Positions 1 to 8,400 of a DNA stretch of 64,000 nucleotides are shown here, piece by piece. This DNA comes from Asticcacaulis sp. YBE204 (GTDB taxonomy: Bacteria; Pseudomonadota; Alphaproteobacteria; Caulobacterales; Caulobacteraceae): positions 248,001 to 312,000 of the forward strand of contig NZ_AWGF01000004.1 in NCBI RefSeq assembly GCF_000495855.1. The letters are read 5' to 3'. Position numbers and translations under genes: made by a program. Every line of letters starts with the position of its first letter. Within the stretch, counting starts at the first letter, position 1. The notes beneath the pieces were generated by a model that searched no databases, was not told the origin of the DNA, and saw nothing but the letters and a program-made list of their open reading frames with translations.

Positions 1-167
1 GCGTGCCAGCCCAGCACATGCTGACCCCAGTCCTCGTCGAGCAGCCAGCCGATGCGCGTCGGGTCGAGAATCTCCACGTGGAAAAACAGGCAGAACAGCA
101 AGATGGGAGCGGCGACCGTCAGGCCACGGCGCAACCATTTCAGGGCTTCCGGGAGATAGGAGGTCAT
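1..167 (-). CDS. Membrane protein N-terminus, cut by window edge (DUF6311-like?)
   Basis: An ATG on the minus strand at 167 opens a frame that runs off the left edge (55 complete codons). A basic segment (KWLRRG) is followed by a hydrophobic stretch of about 17 residues, then a soluble motif DPTRIGWLLDEDWGQHMLGW. The W-x-DW-x-QH-x-LGW pattern is what I associate with large polytopic DUF6311 / glycosyltransferase-like membrane proteins, where it sits in the first periplasmic loop. Sequence is clean to the edge, so this is a truncated view of an intact gene rather than a fragment. The family call is tentative. Confidence 0.55.
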   Translation of the reverse strand, partial: MTSYLPEALKWLRRGLTVAAPILLFCLFFHVEILDPTRIGWLLDEDWGQHVLGWH

Positions 168-292
168 GCGGACTTTAAGCTCTATCGGATCGAGGAGGGA
201 TAGGTGCGGCGCATCATAACGAAATCGGCACGCATCACAAGTTGCGTGATCAAACGTTAAAAGAGGGCAAAATTCGGGCGGTAAACAAAAAT

Positions 293-448
293 ATACCTCC
301 CCATTTTTGAGGGGGAAAGGACTGCGCCCGAAGGGCTTGGTGGTGTCTTTACTTAGGCGCAGCGGGCTACAAAGTCGTAAGTCAGCGAGAACCCCCACCA
401 CCACATCTCGCTACGTCGTAGCTCGTGCGGTCCCATCGCTTGGCGAAA
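293..448. repeat. Degenerate intergenic palindromic repeat, type A pair
   Basis: The gap between the first gene and carA holds a decayed copy of the repeat seen near 9.25, 36.4 and 38.7 kb. It has the entry motif TATACCTCCCC at about 292-302, a GGTGGTG exit motif near 340-346, and an inverted partner (CCCCCACCACCAC ... GCGGTCCC) at about 392-434. The stem sequences between the constant parts differ from the other copies. Confidence 0.5.
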
Positions 449-501
449 GCTATATTTTCGTCTGCGCTATACCCCAACCAGTCGGGGCGGTCTGAGACGG
501 G

Positions 502-1674
502 TTACGCGCTCACCTTCGTGTCGCGCATGTGCTGGGCGAAGCGTTCGAACAGATAGAGCGAATCGACCGGGCCGGGCGAGGCTTCGGGGTGGTGCTGGAC
601 CGAGAAGACCGGCTTTTGCGCCAGAGCGATGCCGCAGTTGGTGCCGTCGAACAGCGAGACGTGCGTTTCGACCACGCCTTCAGGCAAGCTGTCGCGATCA
701 ACCGCGAAGCCGTGGTTCATGGACACGATCTCGACCTTGTTCGTCGTGACGTCCTTGACCGGGTGGTTGGCGCCGTGGTGGCCCTGTTCCATCTTGACGG
801 TCTTTGCACCCAGAGCGAGGGCCAGCATCTGGTGACCGAGGCAGATGCCGAACACCGGCAGGCCCGCATCGACCAGCTTTTTGATTTCCGGCACGGCATA
901 GGCACCGGTCGCTGCCGGATCGCCGGGGCCGTTCGACAGCAGGACGCCATCGGGCTTGAGGGCGAGGATGTCTTCGGCGGTGGTCTTGGCCGGGACGATC
1001 TTGACGGCCGCGCCGACGCTGATCAGGGCGCGCAGGATGTTCTGCTTGACGCCGTAGTCGATAACCACAACGTTGAAATCTGCCTTCTGACCATCCTTAT
1101 GACCTTCGCCCCATTTCCACAGATCGGACGTATAGGTCGAGGACTGCGCCGAGGTGGCGTCGAGCGCCAGATCGAGCCCGACGAGGCCCGCCCAGTCGGC
1201 GGCCTTTTGCGTCAGGGCGGCGATGTCGAATTGGCCGTTAGGATCGTGGGCGATAACGCCGTGCGGCATGCCCTTTTCACGGATGCGCTTGGTCAGGGCG
1301 CGCGTGTCAATCCCGGCCAGACCGACCACGCCGCGCGAGGCCATCCAGTCGTTGAAGCTCATCGCCGAGCGCCAGTTGGCGGGCGGGGTCGGCACGTCGC
1401 GGAAGATCGCGCCCTTGGCCGCGCGCTTGGGGTCATCGCCTAGTTGCTCCACGTCTTCCGGATTGACACCGACATTGCCGACGTGCGGGAAGGTGAAGGC
1501 GACGATCTGATCCATATAGGACGGGTCGGTGAGGATTTCCTGATAGCCGGTCATGGCCGTATTGAAACAAACCTCGCCCAGCGCGTCGCCGGTGGCGCCG
1601 CAGCCGATGCCCTGAAACACGGTGCCGTCGGCCAGAACCAGTACTCCCGTCACGCCGGGTAATAGATCAGTCAT
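502..1674 (-). CDS. carA: Carbamoyl-phosphate synthase small (glutaminase) subunit
   Basis: CarA hydrolyses glutamine and channels ammonia to CarB for carbamoyl phosphate, feeding arginine and pyrimidine synthesis in the cytoplasm. The N-terminal CPSase small domain ([13 protein letters not shown]) is followed by a class I amidotransferase domain. That domain has the nucleophile elbow FGICLGHQ (Cys about 278) and the catalytic His-Glu in HHPEASPGP (about 362 and 364). I start at 1674 because AGGAG lies 8 bases upstream; a frame-open ATG 19 codons earlier at 1731 has no better ribosome site. At about 390 residues it is the usual length. carB is not in the window. Confidence 0.96.
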   Translation of the reverse strand: MTDLLPGVTGVLVLADGTVFQGIGCGATGDALGEVCFNTAMTGYQEILTDPSYMDQIVAFTFPHVGNVGVNPEDVEQLGDDPKRAAKGAIFRDVPTPPANWRSAMSFNDWMASRGVVGLAGIDTRALTKRIREKGMPHGVIAHDPNGQFDIAALTQKAADWAGLVGLDLALDATSAQSSTYTSDLWKWGEGHKDGQKADFNVVVIDYGVKQNILRALISVGAAVKIVPAKTTAEDILALKPDGVLLSNGPGDPAATGAYAVPEIKKLVDAGLPVFGICLGHQMLALALGAKTVKMEQGHHGANHPVKDVTTNKVEIVSMNHGFAVDRDSLPEGVVETHVSLFDGTNCGIALAQKPVFSVQHHPEASPGPVDSLYLFERFAQHMRDTKVSA

Positions 1675-1739
1675 GGTGAAAACTCCTGTGAAGGGCAAAG
1701 GTCGGGCAGGCTTGCGGATAAACGGCGGCACACATAGGG

Positions 1740-2050
1740 ACTTTGACCTTGGGGGTCAATGAAAAATCCGGCCTTTTTCGCTCACGTTTTAACACTATTT
1801 ATGAAGTCGTTCGCGATGCGTGGAGCAGGTCGAAAATATGTATAATAAGAAATTTATAAGTATTTGTTCGAAATAATAGATTTGACTTTGAAATATTTCA
1901 GGCGTATTTGTCCGGCATCGATTTATGATTGTCTGCGGATTTGTTTTGTATCCACTGGATGCGCCGGACGAACCTTCCATTCAAATTTTAAGCGAGGCGC
2001 GCGGACATCGGGTCCGGTGCGCGTATACATGTACTTTGAAAGGGTTCATC
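1740..2050 (+). promoter_or_regulatory. Long AT-rich leader of the cold-shock gene
   Basis: About 300 bases without a convincing gene separate carA from the cold-shock ORF. The part from 1790 to 1930 is strikingly AT-rich compared with its surroundings. Cold-shock genes commonly have long structured 5' untranslated regions that act as RNA thermometers, so this is the obvious candidate. I did not identify a defined cold box or promoter. Short frames through it have no ribosome site or family resemblance. Confidence 0.4.
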
Positions 2051-2260
2051 ATGAGCACAGGTACGGTTAAGTGGTTTAATTCCACCAAGGGTTTCGGTTT
2101 CATCGCGCCTGACGACGGCGGCCAGGACGTCTTCGTTCACATCTCGGCCGTTGAACGCGCCGGGATGCGCGGTCTCGACGAAGGCCAGAAGGTCTCGTTC
2201 GAACTGGCCCGCGACAAGAAGTCGGGCAAGATGTCGGCTGAAAAGCTGGAAAACGCCTAA
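2051..2260 (+). CDS. Cold-shock domain protein (CspA family)
   Basis: This 69-residue OB-fold nucleic-acid-binding protein melts RNA structure as a chaperone. Both RNA-binding motifs are present: RNP1 as KGFGFIAP and RNP2 as VFVHIS, plus the start GTVKWFN and the typical DEGQKVSFE strand. The start at 2051 follows a GAAAGGG site. An open frame continues upstream to 1925, but the conserved fold begins at this ATG. The protein is a standalone single-domain Csp, and a strong terminator follows at 2289. Confidence 0.95.
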   Translation: MSTGTVKWFNSTKGFGFIAPDDGGQDVFVHISAVERAGMRGLDEGQKVSFELARDKKSGKMSAEKLENA

Positions 2261-2288
2261 GAATTGGCGCAATTGCGCCTTCTAAGCG

Positions 2289-2316
2289 AGGTCAGCCGTA
2301 AGGCTGACCTTTTTCT
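2289..2316 (+). terminator. Rho-independent terminator of the cold-shock gene
   Basis: A perfect 9-bp stem (AGGTCAGCC / GGCTGACCT) with a GTAA loop is followed at once by TTTTTCTATTT. It lies 28 bases after the cold-shock stop codon. Confidence 0.93.
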
Positions 2317-2382
2317 ATTTCCGGGCGGGGGGCGCAAGGCCGCGGATTATTTGATCTGTGGTTACACCGCAGCGGAGCGCTA

Positions 2383-2571
2383 ATGTATCGTATCTTCTTC
2401 CTGACGGCCGACGAGGCCGAAATTACGTCCGTGCCGTGGGGCTCGGACCTGACGCTCGCCATCGACCATGCGAAGAACCACCTCCCGGCGCATACCCGCT
2501 GGCATGGTGCCGCGCAGGTGCGCATCTACGATATGAAGAGCCAACAACTCGTCTATCAGTTTCCCAACTAA
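2383..2571 (+). CDS. Small conserved-looking hypothetical protein
   Basis: This is a 62-residue soluble protein preceded by GGAG five bases before the ATG. It has an alternating hydrophobic pattern (MYRIFFLTADEAEI, then VRIYDMKSQQLVYQF) suggesting a small alpha/beta fold. No domain is recognised and there are no cysteines. It is followed after 17 bases by the 42-residue basic protein and may share its transcript. It is probably real, given the ribosome site and non-repetitive composition; function unknown. Confidence 0.6.
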   Translation: MYRIFFLTADEAEITSVPWGSDLTLAIDHAKNHLPAHTRWHGAAQVRIYDMKSQQLVYQFPN

Positions 2572-2588
2572 ATCAAGGATATAATGGC

Positions 2589-2717
2589 ATGGCCAAGGGT
2601 CAGAAGAAATCCAACAAGGAAGTTCGCAAGCCCAAGGCCGCCAAGGTCAAGATCGAAGCCGTCGCCACGACGGGTTTCGCCAAGGGCAATCTGTCGCCGG
2701 TATCTTCCAAGAAATAA
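2589..2717 (+). CDS. Very small lysine-rich protein (MAKGQ-type)
   Basis: This 42-residue protein begins MAKGQKKSNKEVRKPKAAK, a highly basic start I recognise from short conserved proteins scattered through proteobacteria that have no assigned role. AAGGAT about ten bases upstream supports the ATG at 2589. A nearby ATG at 2584 is in another frame. About a quarter of the residues are lysine, so nucleic-acid or ribosome association is conceivable, but that is inference. Confidence 0.65.
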   Translation: MAKGQKKSNKEVRKPKAAKVKIEAVATTGFAKGNLSPVSSKK

Positions 2718-2861
2718 TCAGCGGATGGGGCGGCCATTGCGGTCGCGTCCCAACCACGCATAAACGTCGAAGGCTGACTTACGTGGCTGCGACAGCCTGA
2801 CCTCCACTGCGGCCAGATAGGCGCGCAGAGCGGATTTGTAGGCGATGAGGGTATCAGGCAT
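2718..2861 (-). CDS. Possible 47-residue hypothetical protein
   Basis: An ATG at 2861 opens a 47-residue frame that ends exactly one base after the convergent gene stop at 2717. The product (MPDTLIAYKSALRAYLAAVE ... FDVYAWLGRDRNGRPIR) looks like a helical N-terminus plus a short strand-turn. The ribosome site is weak. The full use of the gap and protein-like composition favour a gene, but evidence is limited. Confidence 0.4.
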   Translation of the reverse strand: MPDTLIAYKSALRAYLAAVEVRLSQPRKSAFDVYAWLGRDRNGRPIR

Positions 2862-2906
2862 CCCGGCGGTGTTTCCGTTGCTTTTGTTAACCCTTATTAA
2901 CTCTAT

Positions 2907-4532
2907 TCAGGTCAGTCCGCTACCCGTGATTTTCAGCACCGGCGTAAAGGCGGGTCGGGAATCGGGCAATCTGACGTTCAGTCCGTTGACGGACAGGCCG
3001 AAAGCGAGCGGCTGACCGTGGCCGAGCAGTTCGACGCGCTCGATATTCCCCTTGCGTTGCGCTGACCCTTCGGCGAAGGCCGTCAGGCTCATAAACCCAT
3101 CGTTTGGCCAGTCCTGCCCCAGGGCGTAGAGCGTGGCATTCTTGGTGGTGTAGCGGATATCCTCGTGCGTGAAGCCCTTCTGCTGGCTTTCGTTCTGCAT
3201 CCCTTCGGTGAAGCGCGCCGGGCCTTCGCCATAGATCGACCAGACGCGGGTGCCGAAGATCGCCTCGCCATTGACGGCCATCCACGCCGCCATGTCGGTC
3301 AGGATTTTGACTTCTTTCTCATCGATCTCGCCATTGCCGCGCTGAGGGATCGACAACAGCATGTTGCCGTTTTTCGCCACCACATCGGTCAGGCGCTGGA
3401 TGACGTCCTTCGCCGTCTTATAGCCATTGCGCTCGTACAGGCCGCGATCGTAGTGCCAGTTGCCGATGCAGGTACAGGTTTGCCAGTAATCGGCGCGCAT
3501 ATCGGCGGAAAAGCCGCGCTCGACGTCATCGACAATGGCGCGTTTCTGGGTCGCATCGAGCTTCTTGCCGGTGACGACGGCCTCAAGCTGGCCGCCGTGC
3601 CACTTGCGGTTCTGATTATAGAAATAGGCCGTGGCGTCGAGGCCCGCCTGTTCCAACGGCAGGCCGTAATTGTCGAAATAGACGAAGTCGGGCCTGTATT
3701 TATCGATCAGATCGTTTTGACGCAGCAGCCATTGTTTCGCGTACCACGCATTGGGCGAGGTCTCCAGCCACTGACCCGAATGCTGGTCGTGGTAATCCTG
3801 CATGGCCTTGACCGAGGCTATGCCGTCCGGCGGCACCATGTCCCTGGCCGGTCCGGTATAGAGGTCCTGCGGGTCGAGCCCTTCCCACCATGTCCCCTTG
3901 CCATCGGCTTTTTTCCAGCGAGACGCATCGTAGCGCACGCCGCGCATCGGCCCTTCGGCGTCGTAGCCATAGGCGGTCTGCCACCAGTGCCAGGCATGGG
4001 CGGCGTGGTTCGACACGCCGAAGCGCATCCCGGCGGCGCGGGCGACTTTTTCCCAGCGCCCGACGATGTCCGTCTTCGGCCCGACACGCGTCGTGTTCCA
4101 CGCGTGGAATTTTGAATCGAACATGTCGAGATTGTCGTGGTGGTTGGCCATGGAGACGAAATATTTTGCCCCGGCGGCCTTGTAGAGCGCCATCTGGGCT
4201 TCGGCGTCCCAGTTGGTGACCTTCCAGTCGCCGATGATCTCCATAAAACCGTGATGCGCCGGGTGACCGTATTTTTTGACGTGAAAATCGTAGTAACGGT
4301 TGCCCTGAATATACATCTGACGCCCGTACCAGTCGCCGGCTTCGGGGACGCACTGCGGCCCCCAGTGCGACCACAGGCCGAGCTTGGCGTCCTTGAACCA
4401 GTCCGGGGTCTGGTAAGTTCCGCTCAACGACTCCCATGTCGGTTTGAACGGGGCGGGGGCGGCTTCGGCGGCGGCTGGAATGCTGGCCACGGCGGCGGCG
4501 GCACCGAGCAACTGACGGCGGGTAGGGCGCAT
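2907..4532 (-). CDS. Exported GH29 alpha-L-fucosidase
   Basis: Glycoside hydrolase family 29 enzymes release L-fucose from glycans by retention. A Tat-like leader (RRQLLGAAAAVASIPAAAEA) is followed by the TIM-barrel domain, with LGLWSHWGPQ near residue 51, the substrate-binding His pair MANHHDN (about 131-132), and VYFDNYG with the probable nucleophile Asp about 287. A smaller C-terminal beta domain follows. Length (541) fits the family. The start has AGG six bases upstream and lies 8 bases after the stop of the GH43 gene, so the two are co-transcribed. The neighbouring L-fucose catabolic genes fit the product. Confidence 0.92.
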   Translation of the reverse strand: MRPTRRQLLGAAAAVASIPAAAEAAPAPFKPTWESLSGTYQTPDWFKDAKLGLWSHWGPQCVPEAGDWYGRQMYIQGNRYYDFHVKKYGHPAHHGFMEIIGDWKVTNWDAEAQMALYKAAGAKYFVSMANHHDNLDMFDSKFHAWNTTRVGPKTDIVGRWEKVARAAGMRFGVSNHAAHAWHWWQTAYGYDAEGPMRGVRYDASRWKKADGKGTWWEGLDPQDLYTGPARDMVPPDGIASVKAMQDYHDQHSGQWLETSPNAWYAKQWLLRQNDLIDKYRPDFVYFDNYGLPLEQAGLDATAYFYNQNRKWHGGQLEAVVTGKKLDATQKRAIVDDVERGFSADMRADYWQTCTCIGNWHYDRGLYERNGYKTAKDVIQRLTDVVAKNGNMLLSIPQRGNGEIDEKEVKILTDMAAWMAVNGEAIFGTRVWSIYGEGPARFTEGMQNESQQKGFTHEDIRYTTKNATLYALGQDWPNDGFMSLTAFAEGSAQRKGNIERVELLGHGQPLAFGLSVNGLNVRLPDSRPAFTPVLKITGSGLT

Positions 4533-4540
4533 GAGCTACC

Positions 4541-5581
4541 TCAGGGGGTGAAGGGCGGTAAGGGATTTTTGTCGAGATCGAGATCGGTGCGTTGCCGGGT
4601 CAGTTCGATGGACGTGCCGGTATCGTGGACCTCGTACAGATAGCCGCGGGCGTTCTTGAACGGACGGTGGACGACCAGCATCAGCTGCCCCTCGAAGGTC
4701 TTGAATACCATCCCGTGGCCGGAGCCCTTGTCGAGCAGCATGGGCAATTGCTCCCACGGCCCGAAAAGGTCGCCGGATCTGGAGCACGCCAGGGTCTGGA
4801 TATAACCGTCCTTGCCCCAACTCGACCACAGCATCATTAGCGCGCCGCTTGACGTGCGGTAAAGCTCCGGGCCGTCGGTGACGATATGCGCGCCCTGCTG
4901 CGGCACGGCCCAGGGCGAGGCCGAGCCCTTGAAAAGGGTTTTAGGCGGGCCTTTGGCCGACAGATCGGCGTTCAACGGCAAGGCCTCCATCGTGCCGACG
5001 CCCGTCTGAATCCATTCGTGGGCGAAGACCATCCACGGATCACCCTTCGGATCGACATAGAGCGTGCCGTCGAGCGTCATCAGGTCTTTCGACGCCACCG
5101 GCTCGCCGTCGCGAACCAGCGTGAATGGCCCAGCGGGCGTGTCGGCGACGCCCAGCACCGTGCCACGACGATAGAGCGGCTTTTCCGGGGTGCCGCCGGG
5201 AAGAGGCATCTGCTCGTTGTGCAGGGTGACGAACAGATAGTATTTGCCCTGCCAGACATGGACCTCCGGCGCCCAGGCTCCGGCATTGGCCCAGATGCCT
5301 GAAGGCAGGGCGAAGACGACGGACGGCTTCGTCCAGTGGATCAGGTCGCGCGAACGGTAGGCCATGATGCCGATACCCTTTTGACCCGACATGCGCTCCC
5401 GGTTGGAGGTATATAGGTAATAGGTCTGCGTCGCGTCGTCGGCGACGATCCACGGATCGTGCAGCGGCATGTCCGGCAAGGTCAGAGGGGCGTCCTCGGC
5501 GCGCGCCTGACCGGCGCTCAGGGACAATTCCGAAACGGCAAGGGCGGTCGTCAGGGCGAGCAGAGTCCGGCGCGTGGTCAT
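4541..5581 (-). CDS. Exported GH43-type five-bladed propeller glycosidase
   Basis: After a signal peptide (RRTLLALTTALAVSELSLSAG) comes a GH43-like beta-propeller, with PLHDPWIV carrying the probable general-base Asp, TLDGTLYVD with the pKa-modulating Asp, and DGPELYR with the probable general-acid Glu. GSGHGM holds the usual metal-binding His. GH43 enzymes act on arabinosides, xylosides or galactosides, and the sequence does not let me choose. AAGGAC six bases upstream supports the start at 5581. It leads the two-gene operon with the fucosidase and is divergent from the LacI gene. Confidence 0.86.
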   Translation of the reverse strand: MTTRRTLLALTTALAVSELSLSAGQARAEDAPLTLPDMPLHDPWIVADDATQTYYLYTSNRERMSGQKGIGIMAYRSRDLIHWTKPSVVFALPSGIWANAGAWAPEVHVWQGKYYLFVTLHNEQMPLPGGTPEKPLYRRGTVLGVADTPAGPFTLVRDGEPVASKDLMTLDGTLYVDPKGDPWMVFAHEWIQTGVGTMEALPLNADLSAKGPPKTLFKGSASPWAVPQQGAHIVTDGPELYRTSSGALMMLWSSWGKDGYIQTLACSRSGDLFGPWEQLPMLLDKGSGHGMVFKTFEGQLMLVVHRPFKNARGYLYEVHDTGTSIELTRQRTDLDLDKNPLPPFTP

Positions 5582-5923
5582 GTGAAGGTCCTTTGTTTTA
5601 CCTTCACGTCAAACTGCGCAGGCATCAGCGTTCCGGCGCGATGGCCTCCGGAAGGTGTTGTCATGTAAGGTATCGTCCCTGAATCCCATATGCCCGCTTT
5701 CAGGCGGTCGATCTGTGCGATGCGGCATTGGTTTTTATAATTATGATCAGGGATAAGGTGGGTTTGGAATTTTTGCAAGCGGCTTTATTTTTCACATATG
5801 AAAACAAAACGCCTGCCCTTTACGCGGTTGCGCCGAATATGCGATTATGGTGCGAAATCCGGCAGGGCAGCAGGCGAATCGCGTCTAAGGTACTGCGCTT
5901 AAACGAAAAAGAGGGTCGGGCCA
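5582..5923. promoter_or_regulatory. Divergent intergenic region between glycosidases and lacI-type gene
   Basis: These 342 bases hold no convincing gene. The stretch from 5735 to 5815 is AT-rich and includes the near-palindrome TTTCACATATGAAA at about 5790-5803, a plausible operator or promoter element. It must carry promoters for the minus-strand GH43-GH29 pair and the plus-strand regulator. I could not assign -35/-10 boxes with confidence. Confidence 0.4.
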
Positions 5924-6985
5924 TTGGCGCGTAAAGTCAGCCGTCGGGGCGGTAATATCGTCACTATCCATGATGTCGCCCGCCATGTCGGCGTCTCGCC
6001 GATGACCGTGTCGCGCGTCATCAACGGCGAAAAGAACGTCCGCGAAGAAACGCGTCAGAAGGTGATGGAAGCCGTCGAGGCGCTGAACTACACACCGAAC
6101 CTGGCCGCGCGATCGCTGGCGTCGCAGGATTCGTCGCGTATAGCACTCATCTACTCCAATCCGTCGATGTCCTTCCTGTCGGAACTGCTGCTCGGCATTC
6201 TGGAACAAAGCTCGCAAAGCGGCTGTCAGCTCACGATCGAGAGCTGCGACGGTCCCGAAGGCGTGGCCGATGTGCTGGACAAGCTGAAAACGGTCGGGGT
6301 CGATGGCGTCGTCCTGCCGCCGCCGCTGTCGGATTCCTCGCGCGTGGCCAAGGCGCTGAAAGATATGAAGCTGCCTTTCGTAGGCGTCGCGACCTCGCGG
6401 CCCTCGCCGGACGCCCCGTCGGTCAGCATCGACGATTTCAAGGCGGCCTTTGCCATGACCTCGCGCCTGATCCAGCTGGGTCACCGGCGCATCGGCTTCA
6501 TCAAGGGCAATCCCAATTCCTACTATAGTCAGTTGCGTTACGAAGGCTATGTCGCGGCTTTGGCCAAGGGCGGGCTCAAGGCCGACGAAGCTCTGGTGGG
6601 GCAGGGGTATTTTACCTACCGATCGGGTTTCGATGCCGCCGAGACGCTCCTGACGCGGGCCGATCGTCCAACCGCCGTCTTCGCCTCGAACGACGACATG
6701 GCTGCTGGCGCCGTCGCCACCGCCCACCGGCTGGGGCTGGACGTGCCGCAGGACGTGACCATCGTCGGGTTCGACGACACCTCGATGGCCTCGTCGGTGT
6801 GGCCGGAACTGACCACGGTGCGTCAGCCGATCTCGGACATGGCGGCTCTGGCACTCAAGCTGTTGCTGGAGCAAATCAAGGCCCGGCGATCGGGACAAAC
6901 CTACGTGCCGATCCACGAAATCCGCGATTTTTCGATCATCGAGCGGCAATCGTCTTCGCCCTTGACGCCCGACCTGAACGCTTGA
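5924..6985 (+). CDS. LacI-family sugar repressor (probable XylR)
   Basis: The N-terminal helix-turn-helix (TIHDVARHVGVSPMTVSRVI) and hinge helix (PNLAARSLA) are typical of LacI proteins, followed by a periplasmic-binding-like ligand domain ending in the usual VGFDDTSMAS ... LTTVRQP segment. Start is TTG at 5924 with GAGGG 8 bases before it; no ATG occurs upstream of the DNA-binding domain. It lies between the exported glycosidases and xylX, and a LacI-type palindrome sits at 7045 before xylX. I therefore infer it is the xylose-responsive repressor, as in Caulobacter. The ligand is not shown by the sequence. Confidence 0.88.
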   Translation: MARKVSRRGGNIVTIHDVARHVGVSPMTVSRVINGEKNVREETRQKVMEAVEALNYTPNLAARSLASQDSSRIALIYSNPSMSFLSELLLGILEQSSQSGCQLTIESCDGPEGVADVLDKLKTVGVDGVVLPPPLSDSSRVAKALKDMKLPFVGVATSRPSPDAPSVSIDDFKAAFAMTSRLIQLGHRRIGFIKGNPNSYYSQLRYEGYVAALAKGGLKADEALVGQGYFTYRSGFDAAETLLTRADRPTAVFASNDDMAAGAVATAHRLGLDVPQDVTIVGFDDTSMASSVWPELTTVRQPISDMAALALKLLLEQIKARRSGQTYVPIHEIRDFSIIERQSSSPLTPDLNA

Positions 6986-6993
6986 CAGTTTAA

Positions 6994-7006
6994 TTTGTCT
7001 GATAAA
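6994..7006. promoter_or_regulatory. Operator-like palindrome TTTGTCTGATAAA
   Basis: This is one mismatch from the perfect palindrome TTGTC-N-GACAA found twice before the transporter at 29271. It fits the TNGT-NNN-ACNA pattern of FadR-subfamily GntR regulators except for one base. It lies upstream of xylX. Confidence 0.45.
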
Positions 7007-7018
7007 GGGTGTGAGGGC

Positions 7019-7058
7019 TTGACAAGCGCGGCATGGACTGGAAATGGTAGCGCTATCA
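7019..7058 (+). promoter_or_regulatory. xylX promoter region with LacI-type operator
   Basis: A consensus TTGACA at 7019 precedes the near-perfect palindrome TGGTAGCGCTATCA at 7045-7058, whose central CG and AGCGCT core are typical of LacI-family operators. The operator overlaps where the -10 box should lie, which suits steric repression. A leader of about 165 bases follows before xylX. Confidence 0.65.
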
Positions 7059-7223
7059 AACGCGATTACGACTTTGGTAGGGGGTCGTTCACGCGCAATC
7101 ATAAGTCCGGAGGCTTCACGGGGTGCCGGACACTGAAACAGGTCGAGTTGAATTTGTTGTCCCCGCTGTGCGTCATTGAACGCGGCAGAGGGTTTTAACC
7201 CATTGAATAGGTGAGCTTTAATC

Positions 7224-8384
7224 ATGACCGATTTCCTGCCTGCGGACTGGCGCAGCGCGACTCTGGTGGGCCGTTTTCTGCTGCCGGAAGGCCCGACGCC
7301 AGTTCTGGTCAAGAACGGCGAGGTCTTCGACATGAGCGCGGTGGCGCCGACCGTGGCGCAATTGCTGGCGGCTTGGCCGGAATCAGGCGTACCGTCCGGC
7401 GGTAAATCGCTCGGCAAACTGGAAGACTTTACCTTCAACAAGGTTTGGGAAGGCAGCACGCAGCTTCTGTCGCCGATCGACCTTCAGGTGGTCAAGGCGG
7501 CGGGCGTGACCTTCGCCGTGTCGGCGGTCGAGCGCGTCATTGAAGAACGCGCCCGTGGCGATTTCAACAAGGCCAAGGCCATCCGCGACGATCTGGCGGC
7601 GCGCGTGGGCGGGGATATCCGCTCGGTCGTGCCGGGTACCGAAGCCGCAGCGAAATTGAAAGACGCCCTGATCTCGGACGGCCTGTGGTCGCAATATCTT
7701 GAGGTCGCCATCGGGCCGGACGCCGAGGTCTTCACCAAGTCGCCGGTCCTGTCCTCGGTGGGCTGGGGCGAAGAGGTCGGCGTGCGCTCGGATTCGACCT
7801 GGAACAATCCCGAACCCGAAGTGGTCATGGTGGTCGATCCGAAGGGCCGTGCGGTCGGTGCGACGCTCGGCAATGACGTCAATCTGCGCTGCTTTGAAGG
7901 TCGCTCGGCGCTGTTGCTCGGCAAGGCCAAGGACAATAACGCGTCGTGCGCACTGGGGCCGTTCGTCCGCCTGTTCGACGATAATTTCACCCTCGACGAC
8001 GTGCGCGCCGCCGTGCTTGATCTGCGCATCGACGGCCCCGAAGGCTATGTGCTTGAGGGCCGCTCCTCGATGGACCAGATCAGCCGTGATCCGCTGGAAC
8101 TGATCCGTCAGGCCTTGTCCGAACATCATTATCCCGACGGCTTCGTCCTGATGCTGGGGACGCTGTTTGCGCCGACCCAGGATCGTGATACGCCGGGTCG
8201 TGGTTTTACGCACAAGGTTGGTGACGTGGTTTCGGTCTCGACGCCGAAGCTGGGCAAGCTGGAAAACCGCGTCACCACGTCGAAGGACGCGCGCGCCTGG
8301 ACCTTCGGTATCGTCGCCCTGATGCAAAACCTGGCCCAGCGTGGCCTTCTGAAATCCGCCGCTGCCCGCGCAGACGCCGCTTAA
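7224..8384 (+). CDS. xylX: 2-keto-3-deoxy-D-arabinonate (pentonate) dehydratase
   Basis: This 386-residue FAH-superfamily enzyme closely matches the pattern I know for Caulobacter XylX: FLPADWRSATLVGR at the start, then VIEERARGDFNKA, LWSQYLEVAIGPDAE, DSTWNNPEPEVV and GNDVNLR...SALLLGKAKDNN. In the Weimberg pathway XylX dehydrates 2-keto-3-deoxy-D-xylonate to alpha-ketoglutarate semialdehyde. The acidic metal ligands of the FAH fold lie in the EVAIGPDAE and NNPEPEVV segments. AGGTGAG 8 bases upstream sets the start. xylB follows after 16 bases, so they form an operon. Confidence 0.9.
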   Translation: MTDFLPADWRSATLVGRFLLPEGPTPVLVKNGEVFDMSAVAPTVAQLLAAWPESGVPSGGKSLGKLEDFTFNKVWEGSTQLLSPIDLQVVKAAGVTFAVSAVERVIEERARGDFNKAKAIRDDLAARVGGDIRSVVPGTEAAAKLKDALISDGLWSQYLEVAIGPDAEVFTKSPVLSSVGWGEEVGVRSDSTWNNPEPEVVMVVDPKGRAVGATLGNDVNLRCFEGRSALLLGKAKDNNASCALGPFVRLFDDNFTLDDVRAAVLDLRIDGPEGYVLEGRSSMDQISRDPLELIRQALSEHHYPDGFVLMLGTLFAPTQDRDTPGRGFTHKVGDVVSVSTPKLGKLENRVTTSKDARAWTFGIVALMQNLAQRGLLKSAAARADAA

Positions 8385-8400
8385 GAATAGAGAATTATAA

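Noticed and set aside
6995..7198. 67-codon frame between the LacI gene and xylX
   Set aside because: It overlaps the promoter, operator and leader and has no ribosome site.
5885..7459. A 524-codon open frame antisense to the LacI gene
   Set aside because: It lies opposite a clear LacI protein, has no recognisable domain and a composition typical of shadow frames in GC-rich DNA.
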